NCBI RefSeq assembly: GCF_002943425.1
Contig: NZ_PTRA01000001.1
Span: forward strand, 2,914,001-2,978,000
Reading direction: 5' to 3'
DNA: 64,000 nt
Source of the DNA: Siphonobacter curvatus
GTDB taxonomy: Bacteria; Bacteroidota; Bacteroidia; Cytophagales; Spirosomataceae
Shown one piece after another: positions 42,164-50,222 of this stretch. The notes beneath the pieces are model-generated. The model was not told the origin of the DNA. It made no database searches and saw nothing but the letters and a program-made list of their open reading frames with translations. Within the stretch, counting starts at the first letter, position 1; the number at the start of each line of letters is the position of its first letter. The translations under genes and the position numbers were made by a program.

Positions 42164-42582
42164 ATTCGTTTTACACTTAAGATTTAGAAGCTGTATTTTC
42201 ACCAGATCACTGGCTTTTGAATGTCCGAATGTAGGTAATTTTACGGGAAGCTGTACGCTTGCTTCTTTGATTAGCGATACAAAAGCTCTTTTCTGCGACG
42301 CTTTATCGCACGTCTTCTACTCGAATTGCTATACGTTAAAATCGCAAGATCAAACCATCCATATCTACTAAAAAATCTTTTCATAAATCGTCTGCTAACT
42401 TGGTATGTTCAAGTTCTTTAACTTTCGTTTGTTTCTACAAACGAAAGTTATTACAGCTGATATTCACCATCCAGCATTACTGACTTCTTCCTAGCGTTCT
42501 TTTTGCTGAGTTATTCTTGCATCGTAAGGACGCACGCCCTTAAAACTCAGCTATTACCAACCGCGACCAGTGCCATTCATTC
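42164..42582. other. Operon leader region with a perfect 14-bp palindrome
   Basis: This 420-base gap precedes the four-gene receptor operon. It holds one striking hairpin: TAACTTTCGTTTGT (42419-42432) and its exact complement (42437-42450) around a TTCT loop, without T runs on either side. That makes an RNA structure or a protein operator more likely than a terminator. No promoter match was found. Nothing else was recognised. Confidence 0.5.
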
Positions 42583-42786
42583 TTATTGATGACAATTGCT
42601 ACACCCGCCATTGGAGGTCTGTAACACGACCAAATCGCAGGACTGTCTTTTAGCGTATATCCTAATCCGTGAAATTACGTACAGGTCGGCGACGCTGATT
42701 TGCGTATGGTCCACGTGCATGGTCTTGCGAGGCTCAAGTGAAAGGTATCTTTTAAAAGTTAGCAAAAGCTTCCTTCTGATTTGCAT
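42583..42786 (-). CDS. Uncertain 67-residue ORF, possibly STAS-like or a gene remnant
   Basis: ATG at 42786 opens a frame with protein-like texture: a basic helix (QIRRKLLLTFKRYLSLE), a strand (MHVDHTQISVADLY), a helix (VISRIRIYAKRQ) and a strand (CDLVVLQTS), ending GGCSNCHQ. The strand-helix-strand order is reminiscent of half a STAS domain, but no signature residue confirms it. It lies after the epimerase terminator with no promoter visible. It could be a real small gene, a decayed remnant or chance. Confidence 0.25.
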   Translation of the reverse strand: MQIRRKLLLTFKRYLSLEPRKTMHVDHTQISVADLYVISRIRIYAKRQSCDLVVLQTSNGGCSNCHQ

Positions 42787-42837
42787 TAGATCAAAGCTTC
42801 CAGGTGTATCCTGCCCCAATCCGATAAATGGCTAATT

Positions 42838-42882
42838 ACGAACGAAGAAGGGTTTGCGGGAACGAGACATTCCCGCAAACCC
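42838..42882 (-). terminator. Intrinsic terminator of the epimerase gene
   Basis: Minus-strand perfect 13-bp stem GGGTTTGCGGGAA/TTCCCGCAAACCC (42850-42862 with 42870-42882, 7-nt loop), then TTCTTCGTT. It lies 45 bases after the stop. Confidence 0.75.
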
Positions 42883-42926
42883 TCAACCAAGCTATTTTTA
42901 AGTAGCATTCAGGAAAAAGTCCTCTG

Positions 42927-43781
42927 CTATCCGTTATACTTCTCCACCATCTTCCGCATAAATTCCAGACTGCCCTTGGCCAGTTCTGCCGCTCCGTACC
43001 GCGACGGTCGCCAAAGCGATGTAGCCGAAGCCATGCCCTCTACCTGGGAGGAAAAGTTTTCCAGCACCAATGGGCCGCTGTAGTTGATTTCCGATAGAGC
43101 TCGGAACAGATCATCCCAGTGTACATTACCTTCCCCTAGCATGCCCCGGTCACTTTCCGTCATGTGTACGTGTCGCAACTGGCTACCCGCCTGAAGTACA
43201 GGCTCGTAGAAATTACGCTCTTCAATATTCATGTGAAAGGTGTCCAGGTGCAGGGCCAGATTGGGATGGTTTACTTTCGCAAGCATTGTTAACACTTCCT
43301 CGGCAGACGTGCAAACGTAGCTTTCGTACCGATTAATGGGTTCAATGGCTACGGTTATCCCTAATTGAGCAGCATAATCGGCAACGTCAGCCCACACCTC
43401 GCATACGGTTTGTTCTTCGGCTTCGGTACGAGGCTGTCCGGTGAATACGCCGATGGCCGCGTGTAAAACGCCCACCAGTTGGGTGGCTCCTACCCCGGCT
43501 GTTTTCTCAAGAGCCGTTTTGATTAGTTGTGTCGCTTCTTTGGGGTGAAAGGGAATGTGGTACGGCTTCGACAAATTCAGGCCGCATACGACCCCAATCC
43601 CCGCCTGACGAAGCTGGACCTTCACTGTTGGGGCATCAAACTCCATACTAGTCGGCAAGAGAATTTCCAGCAGATCAAAACCCGCATTGGCCGTTTGGGT
43701 AATGGCGTATTTTCCGGATTCAGCCGTCCAGACGGGATGTACCCAGGACAGCAGCGAAGCTCCCAATTGAGATTGTATCAT
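42927..43781 (-). CDS. Sugar 3-epimerase of the D-tagatose/D-psicose epimerase type
   Basis: TIM-barrel sugar isomerase/epimerase, 284 residues from ATG 43781 (MIQSQLGASLLSWV). A GTG reading from 43829 is longer but lacks family character. The four metal ligands of D-tagatose 3-epimerase-type enzymes fall in place: Glu in VAIEPINRYES, Asp in LHLDTFHMNIEE, His in HVHMTESDRG and Glu in LVLENFSS. The DTFHMNIEE phrase is especially typical of ketose 3-epimerases rather than of plain xylose-isomerase-like proteins. It probably interconverts ketohexoses or keto-sugars at C3. It is divergent from the ThuA/sugar dehydrogenase gene, with which it may share sugar-oxidation chemistry (inference). Confidence 0.87.
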   Translation of the reverse strand: MIQSQLGASLLSWVHPVWTAESGKYAITQTANAGFDLLEILLPTSMEFDAPTVKVQLRQAGIGVVCGLNLSKPYHIPFHPKEATQLIKTALEKTAGVGATQLVGVLHAAIGVFTGQPRTEAEEQTVCEVWADVADYAAQLGITVAIEPINRYESYVCTSAEEVLTMLAKVNHPNLALHLDTFHMNIEERNFYEPVLQAGSQLRHVHMTESDRGMLGEGNVHWDDLFRALSEINYSGPLVLENFSSQVEGMASATSLWRPSRYGAAELAKGSLEFMRKMVEKYNG

Positions 43782-43997
43782 GTCGCGATTGATTCGTAAA
43801 TAGGCGGCAAGATAGGGGAAGTCGTCCACAGATATACTTCTGCTAAAACTCCAATCCTTATTTTCACGTTTTCGTTGTGATAGTATTATTTAGATTAAAA
43901 GTTTAACATTCCTCACCTTAAAAGCTTGAAATCAACACCATCTTCCCGAATTTGCACGCTTATTCGATTTCTCCATCTTTCAAATCTATTTTATTCC

Positions 43998-46900
43998 ATG
44001 AGCGTATCTACTTGGCGACGCCTGCTAGTGCTGGGGTTGTTGTGGTTGCCTACCCTAGTTTGGGCTCAGAATCTCGACAATCCGCTGAAGGGTCAGCGGG
44101 TACTGGTTTTCTCTAAAACGGTGAAGTTTCGGCATAGCTCCATTCCTCAAGGCATTCGTTGCGTAGAGGCTTTGGGCCGTAAGCACGGCTTCACGGTGGA
44201 TGCTACCGAAAACTCCACCGCTTTCACCGAAGACAATCTGAAAAAATATAAAGTCGTCGTCTTTCTGAGTACGACGGGCGATGTGCTCAACGACAGCCAG
44301 CAGGCTGCTTTCGAGCGGTACATTCAAGCGGGTGGTGGCTACGTGGGTATCCACGCGGCGGCCGATACGGAATACGACTGGCCCTGGTACGGGAAAATGG
44401 TCGGTGGCTGGTTTCTCTCCCACCCCGGCAATCCGAACGTGCGGACGGGCGACATGACCGTACGCGACAAAAACCATCCGGCCACGGCGGAATTACCCAC
44501 GACGTTTAAACGGACGGATGAATTCTACGATTACAAAAACGTGAATCCCGACATCAAGGTGCTGATTACGGTAGACGAAAAATCGTATGGAGATGCGAAG
44601 ATGAATGCCGGGGAGAATCATCCGATGGCCTGGTACCACGAATACGACGGAGGCCGGATTTTCTATACGGCTTACGGTCACACGGATGAAACGTTCATGG
44701 AGCCGCTGTTCCTGCAACACCTCTGGGGCGGCTTACGCTGGGCCGGAGCCGGCATGCCTGTCGATTACAAAAAAGCGAAAACGCAGCGAGCTCCCGAAGA
44801 AAACCGCTTCTCCCGCGAGGTACTCGATGAAAAGCTGTACGAACCCACCGAGCTGGCGGTACGCGACGGCAAAGTATTCTTCACGCACCGTCGGGGCGAG
44901 ATTCGTTATTACAATCCCAAGAATTCACCCAAAGTAAAAACGCTCGATACGGTCAGCGTTTTCTCGACTTTTGAATACGGTTTGATGGGCCTGAATCTGG
45001 ATCCGAAGTTCGAAGAAAATCACTGGATGTATCTATACTATTCGCCCTCGGCCAGCCATTACGGAGCCGATACGGCGAACCGCCTGGTACGGGTGAAATT
45101 CAACCCCACGCAGGAAACGATTGACTGGAAAACTGAACAGGTGCTGCTTCGCGTGCCCGTGAAACGTTCGGGCTGCTGCCACACGGGTGGTTCGATTGAA
45201 TTCGATAAAGTCGGTAACCTCTATCTTTCAACGGGTGATGATACCAACCCTTTCGATTCCGATGGATTTAGTCCCAGTGACGAACGCCCCGACCGCCGGG
45301 GCTGGGATGCCCGGGCAACCTCTTCCAATACGAATGACTACCGCGGAAAAATTCTGCGTATTAAGCCGAACGATGATGGTACCGCAGGGTACAGCATTCC
45401 CGCCGGTAACTTGTTCAAGCCCGGCACCGACAAAGCCTTACCCGAAATTTACGTCATGGGTAACCGGAACCCGTACCGGATTTCAGTAGACAAACACACG
45501 GGTTATCTGTACTGGGGTGAAGTAGGTCCCGATGCGGCGAACAATATTGAAGGTCGTGGGCCACGGGGGCACGACGAGGTAAACCAGGCTCGCCAGGCCG
45601 GATACTTTGGCTGGCCGCTGTTTGTGGCGGACAACCGGGCGTACAACCGCTATAATTTCGAAAAGAAGCAATCCGGAGAAAAATACGATCCGGCCAAGCC
45701 GATTAACGATTCGCCGCACAACACGGGCCTGAAGGAATTACCGCCCGCTCAGAAACCCATTATCTATTATCCGTACGCCGATTCACCGGAGTTTGGGGAA
45801 ATCGTAGGTAAAGGCGGTCGTAACGCGATGGCCGGACCAGTCTTCTACGCGGAAGATTACGACGCGAATTCTAAAGTACGATTCCCGGACTTTTATCAGG
45901 GAAAATTCTTTGCCTACGACTGGGTTCGGGATTACATCAACGTCGTAACCCTGAAGCCCAACGGTGACCTCCAGAGCATGGAACGTTTCCTGCCCGACTG
46001 GAAATTCTCCCACCCGATTGACATGCAATTCGACCGGGATGGTTCCCTGTACATGCTGGAATACGGCCCTAACTGGTTTGCCCAGAACGATGACGCCCGC
46101 CTAACGCGAATTACGTATAATGCGGGTAATCGTCCACCCGTAGCTGTGGCCAGTGCCAGCAAAACGGCCGGAGCCGCTCCGCTACAGGTAACCCTCTCCA
46201 GCAAAGGTTCGATGGACTACGACGGCGATGCCTTGCGGTACGAGTGGACCATAAACGGTAAAAAATTCACTACGCCAACCGCCTCATATACATTTGCGAA
46301 GCCGGGCATCTACAAGCCCGTCTTGAAAGTAACGGACGCGGCCGGAAAGGTCAGCCAGAAAACGCTGGAAATTCAGGTTGGTAATGAATTGCCGAAAGTA
46401 GAAGTAGCCGTGAAAGGCAACCAGACGTTCTACTTCGACCAGCAGCCCGTAGCTTACGAAGTGAAAGTATCCGATAAGGAAGATGGCTCGCTGGCCAACA
46501 AAAAAATCGCGGCAGAAGACGTAAACGTAGATATCAATTTCCTGGAAGGGTACGACAAAACCGTCATTGCCCAGGGTCATCAGATGAATACGAGCTTCTC
46601 GACGGGTAAACGCCTCATGGAGCTTTCGGACTGCAAAGCCTGCCACGCCATTGACAAGAAATCCATTGGCCCCGCGTACCGCGACGTAGCGAAAAAGTAC
46701 AAAGGCAAGAATGCCGAAGCGAAACTGGTAGCGAAGGTCATTAACGGTGGTGCGGGCGTATGGGGCGAACAACCCATGAGTGCTCACCCTCAGCTTTCAA
46801 AAGCCGACGTTAGTGAAATGGTGAAGTATATTCTCAGTTTAACGGACGACAAAAAGAAGAGTCAGCCACTGAAGGGTAACTACACTCCGGAAGACAATGG

Positions 46901-47414
46901 TAAGAATGGTACGTACATTTTTGCGGCTAGCTATACGGATAAGGGCAACGGCAGCATTGCTCCGCAAACCGCCCAACAGGCCGTAACGCTACGGAGTGCG
47001 AAAGTACCCGCCCTAAGCAATGATGTATCCAAGTACATTCAAACGTCGAAGTCCAAAGAACTGAAGAAAGATCTGGCCGTAGCGACAACGAGTGGTAGCT
47101 ATCTGGGATTCAAGAAGATCGATCTGTCGGAGATTACGTCTGTCGTCTTTAACGCGTATACCACACCCGGCAAAGCCAGCGGCGGTCAGGTCGAAATTCG
47201 CCTGGGCTCCCCCACCGGAAAGCTGATTGGTCAAACCAGTATTCGGGAGACGGGCCAGATTCAGGCTCCGCTCACGGGCGTGCCCACTACTGGGTTGACG
47301 GACGTCTACTTTGTATTCCTCAATCCCGATGCCAAAGACGATCAGGACTTGTTTGCTCTGGACACCATTGAGTTTCAGAAAAAACGGACCGAACACTCGT
47401 CAATGGGTAAATAA
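43998..47414 (+). CDS. Exported ThuA - sugar dehydrogenase - PKD - cytochrome c - CBM6-like fusion
   Basis: Giant exported protein of 1138 residues from ATG 43998 (signal MSVSTWRRLLVLGLLWLPTL, cleaved after VWAQ). The TTG reading from 43926 lacks a proper signal. Domains in order: ThuA-like trehalose-utilisation domain (about 28-255), glucose/sorbosone dehydrogenase beta-propeller (about 280-700, with GCCHTGGSIEFD and MGNRNPYRI), PKD domain (about 711-795), class I cytochrome c with CKACH at 879-883 and a possible Met ligand in EQPMSAHP, and a C-terminal carbohydrate-binding CBM6-like beta-sandwich (about 960-1130). It likely binds and oxidises sugars outside the cytoplasm and passes electrons to the heme. 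The same design is known from several Cytophagales. Its own terminator follows. Confidence 0.88.
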   Translation: MSVSTWRRLLVLGLLWLPTLVWAQNLDNPLKGQRVLVFSKTVKFRHSSIPQGIRCVEALGRKHGFTVDATENSTAFTEDNLKKYKVVVFLSTTGDVLNDSQQAAFERYIQAGGGYVGIHAAADTEYDWPWYGKMVGGWFLSHPGNPNVRTGDMTVRDKNHPATAELPTTFKRTDEFYDYKNVNPDIKVLITVDEKSYGDAKMNAGENHPMAWYHEYDGGRIFYTAYGHTDETFMEPLFLQHLWGGLRWAGAGMPVDYKKAKTQRAPEENRFSREVLDEKLYEPTELAVRDGKVFFTHRRGEIRYYNPKNSPKVKTLDTVSVFSTFEYGLMGLNLDPKFEENHWMYLYYSPSASHYGADTANRLVRVKFNPTQETIDWKTEQVLLRVPVKRSGCCHTGGSIEFDKVGNLYLSTGDDTNPFDSDGFSPSDERPDRRGWDARATSSNTNDYRGKILRIKPNDDGTAGYSIPAGNLFKPGTDKALPEIYVMGNRNPYRISVDKHTGYLYWGEVGPDAANNIEGRGPRGHDEVNQARQAGYFGWPLFVADNRAYNRYNFEKKQSGEKYDPAKPINDSPHNTGLKELPPAQKPIIYYPYADSPEFGEIVGKGGRNAMAGPVFYAEDYDANSKVRFPDFYQGKFFAYDWVRDYINVVTLKPNGDLQSMERFLPDWKFSHPIDMQFDRDGSLYMLEYGPNWFAQNDDARLTRITYNAGNRPPVAVASASKTAGAAPLQVTLSSKGSMDYDGDALRYEWTINGKKFTTPTASYTFAKPGIYKPVLKVTDAAGKVSQKTLEIQVGNELPKVEVAVKGNQTFYFDQQPVAYEVKVSDKEDGSLANKKIAAEDVNVDINFLEGYDKTVIAQGHQMNTSFSTGKRLMELSDCKACHAIDKKSIGPAYRDVAKKYKGKNAEAKLVAKVINGGAGVWGEQPMSAHPQLSKADVSEMVKYILSLTDDKKKSQPLKGNYTPEDNGKNGTYIFAASYTDKGNGSIAPQTAQQAVTLRSAKVPALSNDVSKYIQTSKSKELKKDLAVATTSGSYLGFKKIDLSEITSVVFNAYTTPGKASGGQVEIRLGSPTGKLIGQTSIRETGQIQAPLTGVPTTGLTDVYFVFLNPDAKDDQDLFALDTIEFQKKRTEHSSMGK

Positions 47415-47433
47415 GGTACCAGTTCATTGATTT

Positions 47434-47470
47434 AAATCCGGGCGAAGCATTCGTCCGGATTTTTTTATTT
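47434..47470 (+). terminator. Intrinsic terminator after the ThuA/dehydrogenase gene
   Basis: 13-pair stem with one G-T pair (47434-47446 with 47450-47462, 3-nt loop), followed by TTTTTATTTT. Confidence 0.85.
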
Positions 47471-47620
47471 TAAACCGTTTAGTAATAAATCAAAGCAGTG
47501 ACTTCCTGATTTACAACCTATTATCGTTTACAATCTTTCTATTCCATCCATTCTGTTTCAGCAAGGGTTTCGGTTTGGAATCGTTTTTTAAGTGTTTTTC
47601 CTCATTAATCCAACTCGCTT

Positions 47621-48454
47621 ATGAAACGTTTCTCTCTTATAGCCCTTCTTTTGTTCACGATAGTTTCTTTCGCGGAAGCTCAATCGTATCGACGGTATTC
47701 TCCGTATGATCGAGATTATTCCTCCTACGACCGCCGGTCTTCCGATCGTCGGTACTCTTCAGATGACCGTCGGTATTCGTCTTATAATCGTCGGTACTCC
47801 TCAGACGACCGTCGTTATTCTTCCTATGACCGTCGTCCCCGGTATGATCGCTATTCATACTCCCGTTCCCGGTACAAAAAAGAAGATTATCGGGGTCGCA
47901 GTTATTTAGGCGTAAAGGCTAGCGGTAATCACTCCCTACTGATCAATAAAACGCTTCCGGTGGAATTGGGGCTGGCTCCCGAGTACGATGGCGGGCTGGT
48001 CTTTAATTTCTCGCTGGGTAACGTACTCTCCTTACAGCCGGAGATTCTATACAGTCGAAACTCACTGGTTACCTATAGCCGGGGTGGCGATTTGAAAACG
48101 ACTACTTCCAGTATTGATGTGCCGGTATTGTTTCGTTTTTCGTTCGGTAACAAAACGCAATTCTTCATTAATGCCGGTGGAGCAGCCCGTTACGCTCTGG
48201 AGACGAAAGAACGTTATGCCGGAGGAATGGAACAAACCACTGATTACGAAGGTCAGGATTTCGATCAACGCACGACATACGGAGCTGCCGGAGGCATGGG
48301 TATTGCCCTCAATAGTTACGGGGGACAGTTTTTCATCGAGGCCCGCGGCTACTATCCCATGGGTAGTTTCCGGGATGGATGGCTGGAAGGTAGCGAAAAC
48401 CGTCGTCTGAACGTAGGGCTTTCGCTGGGGTATCTGGCACGGTTCGGTCGGTAA
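47621..48454 (+). CDS. Outer membrane beta-barrel protein with Arg/Tyr heptad repeats at its N-terminus
   Basis: Exported protein of 277 residues: signal peptide (1-20, ending AEA), then a strange linker (residues 24-70) built of 7-residue repeats RRYSSDD / RRYSSYN / RRYSSYD, then more R/Y-rich sequence to about residue 95. The C-terminal part (about 95-277) is a small beta-barrel of the porin/OmpA-like type seen in Bacteroidota (SYLGVKASGNHSLL start, LSLGYLARFG end). The linker is very basic and aromatic and should be disordered. The function is unknown; binding to LPS, DNA or peptidoglycan are possibilities. Terminator shared with the convergent gene. Confidence 0.75.
   Translation: MKRFSLIALLLFTIVSFAEAQSYRRYSPYDRDYSSYDRRSSDRRYSSDDRRYSSYNRRYSSDDRRYSSYDRRPRYDRYSYSRSRYKKEDYRGRSYLGVKASGNHSLLINKTLPVELGLAPEYDGGLVFNFSLGNVLSLQPEILYSRNSLVTYSRGGDLKTTTSSIDVPVLFRFSFGNKTQFFINAGGAARYALETKERYAGGMEQTTDYEGQDFDQRTTYGAAGGMGIALNSYGGQFFIEARGYYPMGSFRDGWLEGSENRRLNVGLSLGYLARFGR
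47690..47830 (+). repeat. 21-bp coding tandem repeats (RRYSSxD heptads)
   Basis: About six and a half 21-bp units, each coding RRYSSDD, RRYSSYN or similar (the third unit is short). Related words such as GACCGTCGGTAYTC recur in phase. This can slip and change the linker length between strains. Confidence 0.7.
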
Positions 48455-48473
48455 TTTTTTCATACTTAGTCAC

Positions 48474-48506
48474 AAAAATAGCCGGGCAATTGACCCGGCT
48501 ATTTTT
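48474..48506. terminator. Bidirectional intrinsic terminator
   Basis: Perfect 13-bp stem AAAAATAGCCGGG/CCCGGCTATTTTT (48474-48486 with 48494-48506, 7-nt loop). Its A and T flanks give a U tract on both strands, and it serves the two convergent genes ending at 48454 and 48511. Confidence 0.85.
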
Positions 48507-48510
48507 ATGT

Positions 48511-49680
48511 TCAATGAAATTCATTCGCCGACTTCTGGTACGACAAACGATTCAGGTAAACTATACAGGAACGCCAGACGGCTATGCTTCTTCGCTTTTT
48601 TTTACCTAAATATCGTTCTTTAGCCTCGGTAAACTCTTCGAGAATTTCCAAAATTCCCTTATCGTTGCAGACGTAGGTTTTTCCCGTTTTAAAGTCAATA
48701 ATAAAGCCCTCCCCTGCGTTGGCATTCATTTGTGAAGCAGCCAAACCTGCGATAGCTCCGCCAATTAAGCCCCCGCCTATTCCAACAACCATCATCCCAT
48801 TCGAAGCTGGATTTTGCGTTCCCAGATAATCTTCAATCAGGAAAAAACGGCCCGTTTCACGTACGGGAGCAAAGTAATGAACCATCTGTCGGGATTGATA
48901 CTGAGCGGAGGACATGTACAATTGCTGCCCATCGGAATAGGCAAACACTCGCTTTTTTCCAACCACATCTACCAGATTTTTGATCTTGATCTTGTGATCC
49001 TGAAAATCACTTATTTTCAATCGTTCAGCCGCAATACCGGGTTTAGCCTTCAATAGTTCGCCTACATTCTGATAAAGTCCAGCCGGAAAGGTTTGCATTT
49101 CGTGCAGGGATGCTACCTCCGCGTTCAATTCAACACCGATCTCATATAATTCTCCGGGATTTTTCTTCCAGTCCGAAGTCGTAACATTTCCCAGAAAGAG
49201 CGTTAGCCATTGCCTGATACGGTTGGCATGTGCTGCGGTTACGTCCATTCCTCCAGACTGCACCCGATCAGACAGGGTATAGAGTGCTCGTAGCTGACCC
49301 GTCGTATCGCGTCGGCATAAAGTCATGGTTGCTTCTACAAAACCCTTTTCAGAGAGGGCTTTTGTTTCTTCACCAACCCAGAAATCGGAGATGATCAGGA
49401 TCAACGGTTCACCCGTGGACGAATAGTTTCTTTCCAGATATTGATCAACATAGGACGCAAGTCCATCCGGAAAGTTGATTTCTACTTTTTTGTTCCCCAG
49501 ACCTTTCTGAATTACTCCGATATGATCCCTAAAATGCCGGAGATCAATCACCGTTTCAATTTTAAAACTGTCCTGGCGGACGGGCAGAGGTTCTTCCGGT
49601 AAAGTGATGAGTTGCTGGGCTTGAGCATGACAAACGGCCCAAAGAATGGCCAAAACCAGGAAAAGGTTTTTGCGTAACAT
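48511..49680 (-). CDS. Exported protein of unknown function with glycine-zipper; C-terminus possibly frameshifted
   Basis: A 389-residue protein with a signal peptide (1-21, ending CHAQA). No family recognised. A glycine-rich segment GIGGGLIGGAIAGLAASQM (about 300-318) looks like a glycine zipper that may insert in a membrane; the tail before position 365 (FIIDFKTGKTYVCNDKGILEILEE) is well-formed. The end is odd: after ERYLG an A8 run (T8 at 48596-48603) leads to KKKRRSIAVWRSCIVYLN, a basic, unusual tail. If one A were dropped the protein would end GKKSEEA within a few codons. That suggests an indel, sequencing error or slippage site. Confidence 0.7.
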   Translation of the reverse strand: MLRKNLFLVLAILWAVCHAQAQQLITLPEEPLPVRQDSFKIETVIDLRHFRDHIGVIQKGLGNKKVEINFPDGLASYVDQYLERNYSSTGEPLILIISDFWVGEETKALSEKGFVEATMTLCRRDTTGQLRALYTLSDRVQSGGMDVTAAHANRIRQWLTLFLGNVTTSDWKKNPGELYEIGVELNAEVASLHEMQTFPAGLYQNVGELLKAKPGIAAERLKISDFQDHKIKIKNLVDVVGKKRVFAYSDGQQLYMSSAQYQSRQMVHYFAPVRETGRFFLIEDYLGTQNPASNGMMVVGIGGGLIGGAIAGLAASQMNANAGEGFIIDFKTGKTYVCNDKGILEILEEFTEAKERYLGKKKRRSIAVWRSCIVYLNRLSYQKSANEFH

Positions 49681-49835
49681 GGATTAAGAAGGGGACAGTA
49701 TAGGTTAGGAATGCAAAGGGTATATTGAAAGGCAAGTATAAGCAGTAACTAAAGATTATTTCTTCGGAAATGGAGGAATGGCTATAAGAAAGCTTTACCA
49801 TCAATAACCTTGAGCCGGGCGACCAAAAGGCCTAA

Positions 49836-49873
49836 CAAGCAAAAAGCCTGAGAATATACATTCTCAGGCTTTT
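49836..49873 (-). terminator. Intrinsic terminator of the tRNA-Asp operon
   Basis: Minus-strand perfect 14-bp stem AAAAGCCTGAGAAT (49842-49855) with ATTCTCAGGCTTTT (49860-49873), 4-nt loop, followed by more T. It starts two bases after the tRNA 3' end. Confidence 0.85.
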
Positions 49874-49874
49874 G

Positions 49875-49948
49875 CGGTCCGGACGGGGCTCGAACCCGCG
49901 ACCCCCTGCGTGACAGGCAGGTATTCTAACCAACTGAACTACCGGACC
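49875..49948 (-). tRNA. tRNA-Asp (GTC), second of two identical copies
   Basis: Minus-strand cloverleaf: acceptor GGTCCGG/CCGGACC, D stem GTTC/GAAT, anticodon stem CCTGC/GCAGG with loop CTGTCAC (anticodon GTC, Asp), T stem GCGGG/CCCGT with TTCGAGC loop, discriminator G. No CCA is encoded. The sequence is the same as the copy at 49990-50063. Confidence 0.96.
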
Positions 49949-49989
49949 TTTTGGGTACTCGTACTTTACTCGTTAATGCGTCACTGTTG

Positions 49990-50063
49990 CGGTCCGGACG
50001 GGGCTCGAACCCGCGACCCCCTGCGTGACAGGCAGGTATTCTAACCAACTGAACTACCGGACC
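49990..50063 (-). tRNA. tRNA-Asp (GTC), first of two identical copies
   Basis: Same cloverleaf as the downstream copy, 41 bases apart. Transcribed from the promoter at 50104-50136, giving one two-tRNA transcript ending at the terminator 49836-49873. Confidence 0.96.
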
Positions 50064-50103
50064 ATTCTCTTTGTTCTGACGACTTATCCGTCGAACTGGG
50101 TTG

Positions 50104-50136
50104 CAAATATAAGGGCCAAAAAAGGCGTTTGGCAAG
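50104..50136 (-). promoter_or_regulatory. Promoter of the tRNA-Asp operon
   Basis: Minus strand: CTTG (50133-50136) and TATATTTG (50104-50111, full TAnnTTTG match) separated by 21 bases. The start would be near 50097, about 35 bases before the first tRNA. Confidence 0.6.
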
Positions 50137-50222
50137 TCCCAGAGCAAAGAAAATTCATTTTTGAACTTATTTTCTTTCGGCCAGATTGATTACCAACCAT
50201 TTACCGACGAAAAATTTTTTAA

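Noticed and set aside
42596-42835. Plus-strand ORF of 79 codons in the intergenic region
   Set aside because: Opposite the slightly better minus-strand ORF, overlaps into the epimerase terminator region and shows no motif.
47690-47830. Regular 21-bp repeats considered as a CRISPR array
   Set aside because: They are in frame within a protein with signal peptide and have no unique spacers.
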